DNA from: Agapanthus africanus
Taxonomy: Eukaryota; Streptophyta; Magnoliopsida; Asparagales; Amaryllidaceae
Direction: 5' to 3'
Assembly (NCBI GenBank): GCA_030015575.1
Contig: JASDDO010000004.1
Coordinates: 322,718,654 to 322,782,653, forward strand
Length of the DNA stretch: 64,000 nucleotides
The position numbers were made by a program, and so were the translations under genes. Below the pieces are notes generated by a model. The model worked only from the letters and a program-made list of their open reading frames with translations. It was not told the DNA's origin and did no database searches. This document shows positions 11,821-24,023 of the stretch, in pieces. Each line of letters opens with the position of its first letter. Position 1 is the first letter of the stretch.

Positions 11821-14800
11821 TATAAAGGGCTTGTGTGGATAGTTCTAGATCAATCTTGGATAATGACGGGTTGAACTTGACTAACGACTTATGGCACCTT
11901 GGTCTCTATCAAGGCCATGAAGTCGTTAGGGGTAAAAACCATATCGGGAGTTCTAAATATAAGGGAAACTTGCCAAGTATGCGTATACATTCTGGAGTGT
12001 GGTGATTTTGGTCGGCTTCCGTCAAGTTTATCATGCGATGATAGTTGGGTCCCGATTCCTGCTATTGAGTAGTTTACTCTTCGGGTTATCCTGACTAATT
12101 CTCCTTTTAGGGTTTGAACGAGAATTCAAGAAAACAGTGGGAGCCATCATGATTAGATTTAATGATTAACCAATCTAATCTAGGTTAGAGTGCATGCTGA
12201 GTGTTTCTTTTATCTCTCTCTGGTTATGCAACCATGACTTACCTTTAGCTAAAACTCATGAACCAACTTAACCAAACCTTCTTACACACTCTGGTTTTGG
12301 ATTGTGATGATTCATGACAAAGTCACATATATCCCTGCCACTTCTACTTCCTTTTTGCATTTCTCTAAAACACTTCGTATCACTATGGAGATCCATATTT
12401 TTTGGAAAGGCCATCTTGTATAGTTACATATAAACTCGAAGAAATTTGTTTCAGTTCGAGTATGGCCATGGGTTCTGGAGAAATTGAATAGGATTATTCG
12501 GTTGTCTTTTATCTATCTTTTCTCAGGTTGTGAGGACTCCTCGTATTAGGAGAGTACACCTATTACGCTTATTGGATAGTCTTCTTCCAAAGCTTAGGCT
12601 GGTGTCGAATGGTAGGGAAAGAAGAAAAACCAATTATCCTAAGTGTGGTGTACAGAAGGTAAGAAGTAAAGACACATAAAGGGCTTGCATTGAGGGCAAG
12701 GAAATTTGTGACTACTGTCATGGATCTGAATAGTGGAAGAGGCATTACTAGGAATACCCGGTCACCCCCTCGAAACATTTTTTTGTTTCGGTTTTCCTGT
12801 GCGGTGTTAATTGAAAACTGCTTTCCCAATTAGATTCAGACTCCAAGGTATGTATTTGCCAGACTTGATTCTCAAATCTGTATGGTGTTACAGATGCTGA
12901 GTGAGAGTAGAATATTGGGAATTGGGTCATTAGATCCTCAATATTAGAATTCTTTGTAATACGTGATATTTGAGAAAATCACCTGGGTTTTACCTTACGA
13001 CAAATATTTTGTTTTGAATAATCGTTGTTATGCACCAATTTTTAAAATTAAATATCTGTATCTTTATTTTATAAAGTGAGATATAAATTTTGAAAATTGT
13101 GTTATAAACATTTACCTTTATCGGTTAAGGATAAAGTAAAGTGCATTAACGGTATAAACATTCTTAACCAAAATACAGTTTTCAACTTACAGCACACGGA
13201 ATTTGAGTTAGTATACTCTAGGGACTTATACATGGTAATGTATGTTGTCCGATGTCCATTAGGATAAGGGGTTGGTGCCCGTACTATATTCCGTTTACTT
13301 ATGACTTCTCTGGTTTTAGACACGTATTTCGTTGAAATACAAGATCCAAATTTTGAGAAGTTATAGCTATAAGAATAAAGTAGAGAACCATGCGTTGGAA
13401 GTATCAAGGTCTTCAAGGTGATCGAAGATATAGATACTTATTCTGGGAATTCCATCATAGTAAAATTGAGAACATGATTCTCTCACAGGTTACTCATCCG
13501 TGTGTGCGCTCCTTGTTGAGTAATGCTGTATGGCCTTTTTTCATATGGTATATGTACTGGAAACAGTTGCATAACAATTGAATATGGTTCCAACTAAATT
13601 CGTGCCTTTTTCTATGTGGATATAGAATGGTTGCATATGTTGAGGGTGTTAAGATACAGAGTTTTCCGGTTTCTGTTTAAAAGCCGAATCTGGACTAACT
13701 CAAGACATATTTCTGTAACGACAGTTTGTGTTAGGCTTTTAGCAAGGGTTTAACTTCTACCATTTCAAGATCAAAAGTTTATTTGTTCTTGACTCGCCAC
13801 CATTTTTTTATATATAAAATGAATCTTTTTGCAAAAGAAACAAGTGAGAGTTTAGTAGAACTAGAAGTGATTTCAGAACCACAAACGGTTACTGATAATT
13901 TAGTAAAACCCGGAGATTCAATTGGATTCGACAATCCATTAGCCACTCCGAAGTTTTAGTGGGTAACCTCAGCCATCCGAGAGTTATTTCGGTTTTCTCA
14001 AAGACGGTGACATGGAGATTTTAATAATCCAAGCATGTCACTACTGTTGTCATTGACTATGAGATCTGGCAGGCGGATGACTATAACGTCATTCTAAATT
14101 GAATTTAGAAGTGCAGGTGTATATGACTCTGCCAGAGGGTTGTTATAGTCAGTGGGAATAGCGGAAGCGTGGTGGACAGGTTACTTATGTCTATTTATAG
14201 ACTAAAGCAAGAACAGTGGAGACAGATCATCTGTTTTGATGAAAAAGTCATAGAGTTTGATTTTATCAGAACAACAGATGGACCTGGTAAGAAGGCAGTA
14301 TGGAGTGATGTCCTGGTATTTGGATGACATGCTCCTAATATGAAGTGATGTTTCTATACTACGACTGGTCAAATTTTGGTTGTTATAAGCTGTTTCTCCA
14401 CATAGGATATGGACAATATATCATGGATTCTGGTAACTAGATCTATGGTTTTAAATTTAGATTTGGGAAGTGTCCCAATCGAGGTACTTGGACACCATTC
14501 TAAAGTAGTTTAAAATGGACAACTCCTGGCGTGGTAGTCTACCCGTAGGTGATGGAGTCTCCCTCTCTAAAGAGAAGTCTTCTAGACTGATAAGGAGAGG
14601 GACTGGCATGAATGATATATCATTTGCTTAGGCAATTGAGTCAATCATGCAATATCATATACCAGACCAGATGTTGATTTTCGCACTTGCTGTAGTAAGC
14701 GGATATTAATCCAATCCTGGAGAAACAAAAGGAAGCAGTAAAGAACATAAGAGGATGTTCTTAGTGTATGGTAATAATAGCCTCCTACAGGAGGCGGTTA

Positions 14801-15255
14801 CCGGTTTAGGCTTCCAAGGTGACCTGGATAACAGAGTAGCTGTCAAAGTTATAAGTTTACCCTCTTCTGAAGTGTGGTATGTTGGATTGTTTTCCAAGCA
14901 GGACACTGAGATAGTCATGGTGCTGGGTGCTGATTACATCAGCAATGGATACAGTCTAAGAAGTTTGTTGGATTTAGTGTTCATGTTATGAACAAGGTCC
15001 CATCAGATATCCAGGCAATTTGTAAGACATGTATCGCTCAATTTGGGAGATAGTCCTTCTCCATGAAGTTGAGATATAGAGAGATAAAGATGGAAACATT
15101 GGAGCAGATCCACTCACCGAGGCTATTTCTTGAATACGTAAGTTTCTCAAAATGAGTTTTGAGAAATTGACTAGTAGAGAAGTTGGGTATTCGGTAGCAC
15201 ACGAGGTATGAGTATGCGATACTGCAATAATTAGCCTTAAGTGCAAGTGGGAGAT
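11821..15255 (+). mobile_element. E1: interior, right part
   Basis: Continuation of E1 after the E2 insertion. The first 200 bases match the E7 flank at 63840-64000, including the shared words GGGGTAAAAACCAT. The middle shows no coding that I can name. From about 14040 a broken Copia RT/RNase H trace appears. The segment ends in the purine tract CAAGTGGGAGAT and the 3' LTR. Confidence 0.8.
14040..15010 (+). pseudogene. E1: decayed Copia reverse transcriptase/RNase H
   Basis: Short stretches resemble the Angela-type polyprotein: DYEIWQADDYNVILN near 14055, SIYRLKQ near 14190 followed by FDEKVIEFDFI, and MFLVYGN near 14755. Between these the reading is broken many times, so this is a fossil. 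Order and spacing fit reverse transcriptase followed by RNase H. No gag or integrase was found upstream. Confidence 0.7.
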
Positions 15256-17128
15256 TGTTGGATATAGTGCCCTCAAGGCAACTATTGTAATTGCAAGTAG
15301 GCGATTATAATAATGTATATGTTTTGATAAAGCCCGTAGGATTATTGCTTGACTACCAGCATTATGACGGCGCTCATATACGTGGGAGATGTGTGGTCCA
15401 TAAGCTCATTCTTAATTGTCCCTAGTCGAAGGAGTATCAAGACTGGGCATCGATACTCCGGAGTAGACTAGTGTATACTTTTCGAGACCCCGACGAGGGG
15501 CGGTGGCCGGTCTCATAAGCCATTGGTGTGGAGTCACCTAAGATAGTATACAGGCGCTCACTGGAGGTGAGTACATTGGACGGACTCACCAAGAACTTCT
15601 AGATGATATTATACCTATCGTCAGATGGAAGTTCTCTTGTGGCATGAGTACAGATTAGTCCTTTGACCTGAGATTTTCATTTTTCTCGTGTGAGTTCCCA
15701 CTGTACTTAGATTACTACCCTACCACGGATTAAAGGAGTCGTACAAATAGGTTTTAGTTGGGTACAGTCCCGAGCTACATGGAGGCAGTGAACAATCGTC
15801 AGGGATTCGTTTCTCCGGTATTGGGAGTCTATGTCGCGCTGTGTCAGGTCAGCTATCACCATAAAATCCTTGGCCAAGGTGGATGAGATTTACTGATGTG
15901 ATATCAGTGGTTTCTTAGTGGGTGATGAGCTTCAGACTAGGACGACTTATCGGGTTAGTAAGGGTCTGACGTTATCCACCCCCTAGACCCGGTATGCGAT
16001 TATCTCAGACAAAGCGACCGGACTGTACGGTGATTGTCACAGATAGGCTCAATAGGGGTACGGATGAATTTTCTCGTCGGCCTTCCTTTCGCTCAATACC
16101 TGGATAGCCGTTACGTACAGCTAGTGCCGTGAACGTGCTTATGGTTAAATCCATTGCCAGCGTATTGACGAGTTTTTAGAGTCCCACACAGAGCATTTTC
16201 CTGGTTCAGGCAAAAAGATGTAGTGGTCGTATATTGATACGTGCAGGGTTCCGATTAATTTTGTTTACAGGCTACACGGACTTTAATTGGATGGTTGATA
16301 ATACTGGCGGCTTAGGATTAAGCCGGATTATTAAATCAAGTTTTTATTTAATAATTTATATATATATATATTTAATATATGTATTCTAGTATTATTTTCA
16401 TTATTCATTTTCTCTCTTGGCTATTCATATTTTTATACGGATATGCGTATATGTATTTTGATACGTATATCGGGTTGTATTTGAATTTGTTCTAGAAGAT
16501 GGACACCTCATTATATGATTTTCTTTTTAGAAAATCATTTGTAAATGTGGTGGAGCGTGAGATGGCATTGAGCATGGTTGGAGGTATGTAGAGAGGAATG
16601 AGCTTCATTTGTTTATTGAAAAATGCTGTGATGATTTTTCCATGGTTGTAAAATTATGAAGCCATTCTTGCTACATTCTTCACTCTCTCATTCTTTCAAC
16701 ACTTGCTCATTTTTTGCTCATGGCTAAGTTTCCTCACTTTCTCCTCCTTCTTCTTAACTTGCTCTCATGAGCTTTTGATATGAGAGAAAAAGATATTGGA
16801 AAATTCCAGCATCCCCACTCTCCATTCCAAGCAAGCTTGGAGTGTCGGTTGCTTCACTAGGCGAAGCTGGAGCTTGGATCGGTTCCCTCGGATGGATCAT
16901 CTTTGGCAAAGGAAGACTGGCTTGTAAGCGCAATCCGGAGCCCTTGAAGAAAACTTGAGGATGTGAGTATTACTAACATAGCAGATTAGCATAGCTCACT
17001 AGTTTTTGTTAGCAAGTTCTAGCTCTTTAGTTCGATTCATGGTTTTAGAATTTTAGCAAACTAGAAAATTTGAAATCCATGTTGCCATCTTCTAAAATTA
17101 TTTTGCTAGTGTGCTTAAGTTCCCATCA
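15256..17128 (+). repeat. E1 3' LTR
   Basis: Starts TGTTGGATATAGTGCCC directly after a purine tract. The first kilobase is homologous to the LTRs of E2 and E7 (for example the GACCCCGACGAGGGGCGGTG region near 15484). The end at 17128 (CCCATCA) is inferred from the return of E4 coding at 17131 and a candidate duplication atgag. The other copy would lie off the window. The 5' LTR is also outside, so age cannot be judged. Confidence 0.7.
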
Positions 17129-17133
17129 ATGAG

Positions 17134-17698
17134 TTCAAATATCGGATGTGGGATTAACAAGCAAGAAGGTAATACGAAATCGGAACGTCGTCTTTGATGA
17201 GAAACACTTGTACAAAGAAAAAAGAAAGCAAAGGATGGTACAATTTCAGAGTTCGTCGAGCTAGATGGAACTCATGAGAGCAATCAAGAGCCTACATGTG
17301 GAAATCGGAATATGGAGAAGACCAGCACGGCAGTGCAGGATCAAGTTTAAGAACATGTTGAAAACCAAGTTCTGCAACCAGATGTACTAATTCTGAGGAG
17401 ATCTACACTAGAGAGGAGACTACCTGAAAGATTTATTACCTGTTTCATAGTGTACACAGATTCGGAAGAGCCCGAATCCCTGTAGAGGTGACGCAAGATA
17501 GTGATAGCAAGAAGTGGGACCAAGTTATGAACGAGGAGATGGATTCTCAGAAGAAGAACCGTATGTGGTAACTAGTGAAACTACCTAAGGGTCGAAAGGC
17601 ATTACTAAATAGGTGAGTGTACAGGATAAATGATGAGTCAGATAGCATGAAGTGGTACAAGACTCGCTTGGTAGTCAAGGGATATGCATAACAATATG
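17134..17698 (+). pseudogene. E4: Tork-like Copia, integrase tail to start of RT
   Basis: First visible piece of the base-layer Copia element. Motifs read in + frames are NVVFDEKHLYK (integrase tail), RRSTLERRLPERF (linker), and a stretch like the entry to Copia RT, KLPKG...RLVVKGYA. This order matches Tnt1/Tork-lineage elements. The piece is broken in several places and is interrupted by E6 at 17698. The rest of gag and integrase would lie left of E1, outside the window. Confidence 0.8.
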
Positions 17699-18014
17699 TG
17701 TAATGACCCCAAATTCTCTATACATTTGTATTATCTCTCTTCAATAATATACCGTATTTATTTGTACTTGGTATTTTCCTTTTTCTATTAAATTTATTAT
17801 TATTTTATTTCTCAATCTATTATATATTTTTTTCTAGATACAATTTCTTTTTCTTATATTTAAGTTTTTAACTTCTCATTCTTATTTTTCCTTTCATAAA
17901 TATTAAACCCAAATCCATTATTCTTATTCTCTATAGCCCATCTAAAAAGCCCATTTTCTTTTTAAGCAACATCATATATTTAATTCTAATTAAATATATG
18001 CATGAACAACCTTA

Positions 18015-18068
18015 TAGCTCATTGGTTAAGTCCTTGCATTGTTATTCCATAAGTCACATGTTCAAATC
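18015..18068 (+). promoter_or_regulatory. tRNA-like A and B boxes in E6 5' LTR
   Basis: TAGCTCATTGG at 18015 fits the A-box pattern, and GTTCAAATC at 18060 fits the B-box GWTCRANNC exactly. The starts are 45 nt apart, close to tRNA-gene spacing. The flanks do not fold as a cloverleaf. Use as an RNA polymerase III promoter is an inference. Confidence 0.55.
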
Positions 18069-18507
18069 CCCATTCTTGCAATTATTTTTATCTTTTTTTT
18101 ATTCTTCTCATAACCTACAAATGAGACCTTTCATTTCCAAAATGAATGGTGACCTTTCATTTCTCTTTTAATTCTCATGTTAAATGCATATATTATTATT
18201 CACCATTACACCATCTTTATTGTCCTCCTCTACTTTTCCTTCCTCACATTTTTCTATCTCTCACTTATTCCTCTTCACCTAGAGTCCAACAAGGAGAACA
18301 TGAAGAAGTCTTCAAGAAGGTCTCGCTACTAACGCGAGGCTATCGACGGATAGACAAGCCCGGTGACAATACCGGCTTGTGCATGTAAGTCCCAACCTTC
18401 TATCTCTCTTTTCTATAATTGTAAAAAAGATTGTTATTAATAAAAGTTGCTGTTATTTTCCATCTTTTGTCTCTTGTGATTATTTTATATTGCTTAGTTA
18501 CGCTTAG

Positions 18508-18531
18508 CGTATGTATTTCTGAGTACATACG
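18508..18531 (+). other. Hairpin near E6 5' LTR end
   Basis: CGTATGTA and TACATACG pair perfectly around 8 nt. E5 LTRs have differently sequenced but paired hairpins at the same place (45500-45539, 46496-46535). Confidence 0.65.
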
Positions 18532-18584
18532 TAGCGGGCCTCGTCGCGTCCACTTCGCCGTACACTGGGAAGCGGGGCGTGACA

Positions 18585-18951
18585 GGTTTTGTTGGTGGCC
18601 CATGCAGGTCAGAGCTGTATGAAACCCTATCATGCAGTTCTGTTCTGCGTGAACAACCTAAGCAATATAAAACACAAGAAACAGCAACTGAAAACATTCT
18701 TTACATTACATATTCCTTGAATCCATCTTGAACTCCACCTTCGGTTTCCTTGAAGTCCATCTCTCCACTTTTGAATCCTTAATTCTTATTCATCCTTTCT
18801 ATTTGTATCTTGTAGATTTATTAGCTCAATTGGTTAGAGTATCAATCGACGGAGCTCGAAGAAGACATCATCCTAATCATATTTCCTTACTCTGTTACAT
18901 CATCCTTCTTGAGTAATTTCGAGGACGAAATTATTTTTAAGGAGGGTAGAA
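18585..18951 (+). other. E6 interior
   Basis: 367 bp without coding. The start, TTGGTGGCCCATGCAGG about 7 nt after the LTR, is shared with E5 and is a possible non-standard primer site. The end, AAGGAGGGTAGAA (18939-18951), is the purine tract. An isolated A-box-like stretch near 18828 has no B-box. Confidence 0.8.
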
Positions 18952-19837
18952 TGTAATGACCCCAAATTCTCTATACATTTGTATTATCTCTCTTCAATAA
19001 TATACCGTATTTATTTGTACTTGGTATTTTCCTTTTTCTATTAAATTTATTATTATTTTATTTCTCAATCTATTATATATTTTTTTCTAGATACAATTTC
19101 TTTTTCTTATATTTAGGTTTTTAACTTCTCATTCTTATTTTTCCTTTCATAAATATTTAACCCAAATCCATTATTCTTATTCTCTATAGCCCATCTAAAA
19201 AGCCCATTTTCTTTTTAAGCAACATCATATATTTAATTCTAATTAAATATATGCATGAACAACCTTATAGCTCATTGGTTAAGTCCTTGCATTGTTATTC
19301 CATAAGTCACATGTTCAAATCCCCATTCTTGCAATTATTTTTATCTTTTTTTTATTCTTCTCATAACCTACAAATGAGACCTTTCATTTCCAAAATGAAT
19401 GGTGACCTTTCATTTCTCTTTTAATTCTCATGTTAAATGCATATATTATTATTCACCATTACACCATCTTTATTGTCCTCCTCTACTTTTCCTTCCTCAC
19501 ATTTTTCTATCTCTCACTTCTTCCTCTTCACCTAGAGTCCAACAAGGAGAACATGAAGAAGTCTTCAAGAAGGTCTCGCTACTAACGCGAGGCTATCGAC
19601 GGATAGACAAGCCCGGTGACAATACCGGCTTGTGCATGTAAGTCCCAACCTTCTATCTCTCTTTTCTATAATTGTAAAAAAGATTGTTATTAATAAAAGT
19701 TGCTGTTATTTTCCATCTTTTGTCTCTTGTGATTATTTTATATTGCTTAGTTACGCTTAGCGTATGTATTTCTGAGTACATACGTAGCGGGCCTCGTCGC
19801 GTCCACTTCGCCGTACACTGGGAAGCGGGGCGTGACA
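18952..19837 (+). repeat. E6 3' LTR
   Basis: 886 bp, nearly identical to 17699-18584. It carries the same A and B boxes (19268, 19313) and end hairpin (19761-19784). Confidence 0.95.
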
Positions 19838-19842
19838 ATATG

Positions 19843-20706
19843 GGATAGACTATCAAGAGATATTTTTCCCCGTGGGGAAGATAGCTTCAATTCGAGTGAT
19901 TCTTAGTATCGTGACGGTGAAGGATTTGCACTTAAAGCAGCTGGATATGAAAATGGCATTCTTTCATGAATATTTAGAGGAGAAGATCTATACGATGCAG
20001 CCAATATGATACGAAGGAAGGGGAAAGAAAATATGGTATGTAGACTGTGAAAAAGCTTGTATGGCCTCAAGAAAGCTCCAAGGCAGTGGTATCTCAAGTT
20101 CGATCAGTTCATGTTAGAGACGAGATTTGTGCACTGTGATTCAGACCACAGCATGTACGTTCAGACTCTCAAGGATGGCGACTACATTATTTTGTTACTT
20201 TACGTGGATGACATGTTGGTAGAGGGTCCGAATTTCGAGAAAATTCAAAATCTGAAGAAGATGGTGGCTGAAAAAATTCTCCATGAAGGATTTGAGAGCA
20301 GCCAAGCAAATTTTGGGCATGAAGATCATAAGAGATAGGAAGCAGCGAAAGTAGTGGTTATTGCAAAAGGACTACGTAGAAAAGGTTTTGAAGCGGTTCA
20401 ATATGGACAAGTCAAAGCCGGTGAGTACGCTTTTAGAAACATTTCAAACACAGTAAGGAGTTGTGCCCGACAACTCAAGAGCAGAAAGATGAAATGGCGC
20501 GAGTACCATATGCATCTGCGGTGGGGAGTTTGAAGTATGCGATGGTGAGTACGAGACCAGATATTGCACATGCAGTGGGAGTTGTAAGAAGGTACATACA
20601 AAATCCATGAAAGGAATATTGGAATCCAGTGAAATGGATATTGAGATATCTCAGGGGACGACCAGTCATTGCTTATGTTTCGGGGGTGACTCTATAAATT
20701 TGCAAG
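19843..20706 (+). pseudogene. E4: Tork-like Copia reverse transcriptase core
   Basis: Best preserved piece of E4. Motifs include LYGLKKAPRQWYLKF near 20058 and IILLLYVDDMLVEG near 20188. YVDDM is the RT catalytic box. Downstream words around 20500-20700 match the Tnt1-type RT to RNase H link. The combination places E4 in the Tork/Tnt1 lineage. It is broken in several places and interrupted by E5 at 20706. The continuation is at 46594. Confidence 0.88.
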
Positions 20707-21249
20707 TGTAACGACCCTATTTTTATTATAATTTTTTTAATATAAAAAATATACGTGTTTTGGAATGACACGTTTTATAAAAAGAAAAGGTTTTGAAAGA
20801 TTTTTAAAAGATTTAGTTTGATCTCTTTAATATAAAGAATTTATTCTTTTATTTTGAAAAGAAAATTTTGGAAAGAGAATTTGTTTCGTTTGAAAGGAGA
20901 AATGAAAAAAAAATTAATTTAAGAAAATGATTTATTTCGTTTAACTTTTAAATTATTCTCTTTTGTAACTTTGCATATATTTATTTCTATTTAATTCTAT
21001 GAAATAATAACCTTGTGGCTCATTGGTTTAATCATTGCATTGTTATTCCATAGGCTGCATGTTCGTCAGATGGTATTGAGACAGAGACGATAGAAGCGGT
21101 CGAAGAATAGAACAACAAGTTCGCATCACAACTGGACGTCCAGTTCCATTCAGCTTTTCATTTCATTTCAGCTTATTTATGTATGACTCTTTGTGAAGGC
21201 TTATTATGTTATTGTATCTTGTATTCAGATATTTTGTCAACTATGAATC
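20707..21249 (+). repeat. E5 5' LTR, left part
   Basis: Starts TGTAACGACCC. It matches the E5 3' LTR at 45885-46588, and more weakly E6. A-box TGGCTCATTGG is at 21016, with a degraded B-box 45 nt on at 21061. It is split by E3, which duplicated gaatc (21245-21249). The LTR resumes at 45423. Confidence 0.88.
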
Positions 21250-21785
21250 TGTCACGACCCAAAATTTAGTTCATGACCGGCACTAAAATCACGCAACGTC
21301 AAAAGGCGTAACGTAATTAAGTAAGCCGGAGCCTAGAAAATCTAAACCTTTTTGTGAAAATAGAAGAGATGAAGTTTTGAAATAAGGTATACTAATCATG
21401 TTTTGTCCTTTAAAAATTCGGGCATCACCTCTCTTGTATATTTTGATCCAAAACCACACATCTATGATAATATAAAAGGCATCCCCAAGCGGGAGCTAGC
21501 TCTTCGCCAATCGGTGGAGTCACAACCATGCAAGACAGAATATAAGTATACGACGCCAACGGCGAAGATCCACACAAAAGGATAAAGAATAAAGCAAGAT
21601 ATCAACCCACCAAGCGAACATATAACCCATCGCTCTAAGTCTCGCAACTACAAGTCTTACTACATATACAAATACTAGTTTCTGATTGATCTGATCTGAT
21701 GTGATGGAGTTTATCTAGATACAATAGAGTATAACAGTACGAGAGTGGGCACGATCCAATATGTGTCCCACCTACCAAAGCAAAG
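21250..21785 (-). repeat. E3 3' LTR, first segment
   Basis: Aligns with 41669-42199 of the other LTR. Interrupted by E9. Confidence 0.92.
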
Positions 21786-24023
21786 TGTTAGTTATATGTA
21801 TGCCCTAGAGGCCATTACTGTACATTGGATGTATATTGTAGTGGATGCTGGGACATATATAGGTAGGACTTTCTTGCACGACATGATAGTACGCTATCTG
21901 GTTGCTCTTTATCTTAACGTGTATACTTTCTGTCTCTCTGTTACATGTTGATAAAGCCCTTAGGATGTGTACTCGACTTCCAGGACTGTGATGCAGATCA
22001 TACTAGTGGGGCCTGGATAGTCCATGAGTACATCCTTGAAATGTTCCTAGTCGAGGGAATATCGAAACGGGGCATCGATATTCCAGAGTAGACTAGCGTA
22101 TATCTTCTCGACCCATGCGATGGGCGATGGATGATCTCATATCCATTGGTGTTTGACATCAAAGATGGTATGCGGGTGCTCAGTGGAGACTGGGTACACT
22201 GAACGGACTCGCCGAGAACTCCCAGATGGTATTATACCTCACGTCAGATGGCAGTTCTCTGGTGACACTGGTACAGCTTAGTCTGTTGACCCGAGATCGT
22301 CATAGAGTCTTGTGTGTCTCCCACTGTGCTTTGATTTCCACCCTACCACGGCTCTACTGAGTTGTGCAAACAGGTGGTTTTTGGGTACAGTCCCGATTCA
22401 CATGGAGGAAATGAGCGATAGGAGGGGATTTGTCTCTCCCGGTATTGGGGGTTGATGTTGTGCTATGATCGACTGGCCATAACAGGAAATCCCTGGCCAG
22501 GGTTGCAGTGATATACTGGTAAGAGTTATCAGTAGTTTCACGAATGTTATGGACCTCACGTCGGCATGACTTATCAAGCTACTGGGGTCTAACGTTTACC
22601 ACCCCTAGGCGAGATATGCGACATATCAGACGAACAGACCGGACTATACGGTAAGTGTTACTGGTTGGATTCACAGGAGTGTGAGCGGGCTTGCTCGTCG
22701 ATCTTCTGATCGCTCAATACCCGGGTGGCCGTTACGTTTAGCAGAGCACTTACGGCTTGTGGATGTTTGATATGATCATCATCCGCTGCCGGCGTATTGA
22801 CGAGTCTTTAGAGTCCTACACAGAGGTTTCCTGGCTCAAGCGAAACGAAATAGGAGCGCATATGAGATATGTGCAGGACCGAGAATAATACCAGTATGTG
22901 ATACTGTATTCGATTCTCGCGATTTGTGACATTGATCGGTTATATGCGATATAGCCGGGTTATCGAATCAAGTGTTGATTCGATAAGATGTTACTAATGA
23001 TACTAGTCGGTTATGTGCGACATGACCGGATCATTGAATCAAGTGTTGATTTAATGATTTAATGTATAATTATATATTTGATATATTACTTTGCATTAAC
23101 TAGTATTGGTTCACTTTAAATGGATTTTCTCACTTGGTGTGCACATTGTATATGTGATATATTTTTGTGTGCACTTGTTTGTATCATGTTTGATGATACA
23201 TGCAAAATTGGTTAAGTGTAAAGTTTGAACCATGGTTATATGAATGGTTAGGGTAATGATTACTTATTCATTCATTTAATTATTTATTAGTTTTGGAAAT
23301 TAAAAGCATAAAGAGAAAAAACAAAATGGTTTTCTTTTATTCTTTTCTTTCATGAAGCTTGTTGAAGCTTCATGAAGATTTTGACCAAGTGACCATTTTG
23401 TCTTCTTCTTTAACCCTAACCATTCACATAAACTCTAGTTAGCTCTCTACACTTGACCATGGTTCATGATATGATAAGAAATCATTTATTTTCTATTTAG
23501 AAATATACTTATCATATTATTCATCATCTTCTTCTTCTTCTTTCAAAGTAGAAAAAGCTTGACCATCAATGGTGATTGATGAAAAAGTGTGAGAAATCCA
23601 AATCTAAAGTCTACCCACTTCCTATTTCTTCATCCTCTACTACTTTCCATGTAGTAGAGTGTGTTGTCTTCACAAGTTTCTTGACTTGGCGAAGGCGGAG
23701 ATCGAGTTTGAGTTGTCTCGACGTAGATCATCTTCGGCATCGAAGCCGACGATCAAGCCCGCCCATTTCTTCGATGAAGCCGATGCTAGAGTCCAAGATA
23801 TGATTTGGACAGCGAGGGGACTTCATCACGGAGCCTAGGAGGTGGAGGACCGGATCTACAAAGGTTGTAGCTTCTTTCCTTTTAGTTAAATTCGTTTACA
23901 TGCTTGCATCGCCTATATATCTAGTTAACGATCAGTAGTCTAGGGTTTCTCGGCACCGTAAAATTAGAAATTGTCATGGTTGATGCCTTGTGAGACTCCA
24001 TTAGAATGCCTAGGAACCCTACA
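21786..24023 (+). mobile_element. E9: solo LTR of the E7 family
   Basis: A single 2238-bp LTR, TGTTAGTTATATG to CCCTACA, strongly similar to the E7 5' LTR (47325-49540). Target duplication caaag lies at 21781-21785 and 24024-24028. No interior is present, so LTR-LTR recombination has removed the body. The uninterrupted site is visible near 42195 in the other E3 LTR. Confidence 0.95.

Larger units (their letters stand above)
17699..18584 (+). repeat. E6 5' LTR
   Basis: 886 bp, TGTAATGACC to GCGTGACA. It carries A-box and B-box-like sequences and a hairpin near its 3' end. An 80-codon open frame inside recurs at the same offset in the other LTR and is not a gene. Confidence 0.95.
17699..19837 (+). 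mobile_element. E6: compact non-autonomous LTR element
   Basis: Two 886-bp LTRs flank only 367 bp and code for nothing recognisable. Target duplication atatg lies at 17694-17698 and 19838-19842. I count about 3 LTR differences (0.3%), making this the youngest insertion here. The 3' end (GAGGACGAAATT followed by AAGGAGGGTAGAA) and the LTR end GTGACA resemble chromoviruses such as E8, which suggests a Ty3-type origin. By structure it is between TRIMs and larger non-autonomous derivatives. Confidence 0.93.

Noticed and set aside
18011-18085. Possible true tRNA gene or SINE in the E6 LTR
   Set aside because: Boxes and spacing fit, but D, T and acceptor stems do not pair and there is no SINE tail or own target duplication. 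Kept only as a promoter-like signal.
18146-18388. 80-codon frame, repeated at 19399-19641
   Set aside because: Inside the E6 LTRs. No domain and no independent support.
18815-18860. A-box-like stretch TAGCTCAATTGGTTAGAG in the E6 interior
   Set aside because: No B-box at tRNA spacing and no cloverleaf. Not a tRNA gene.
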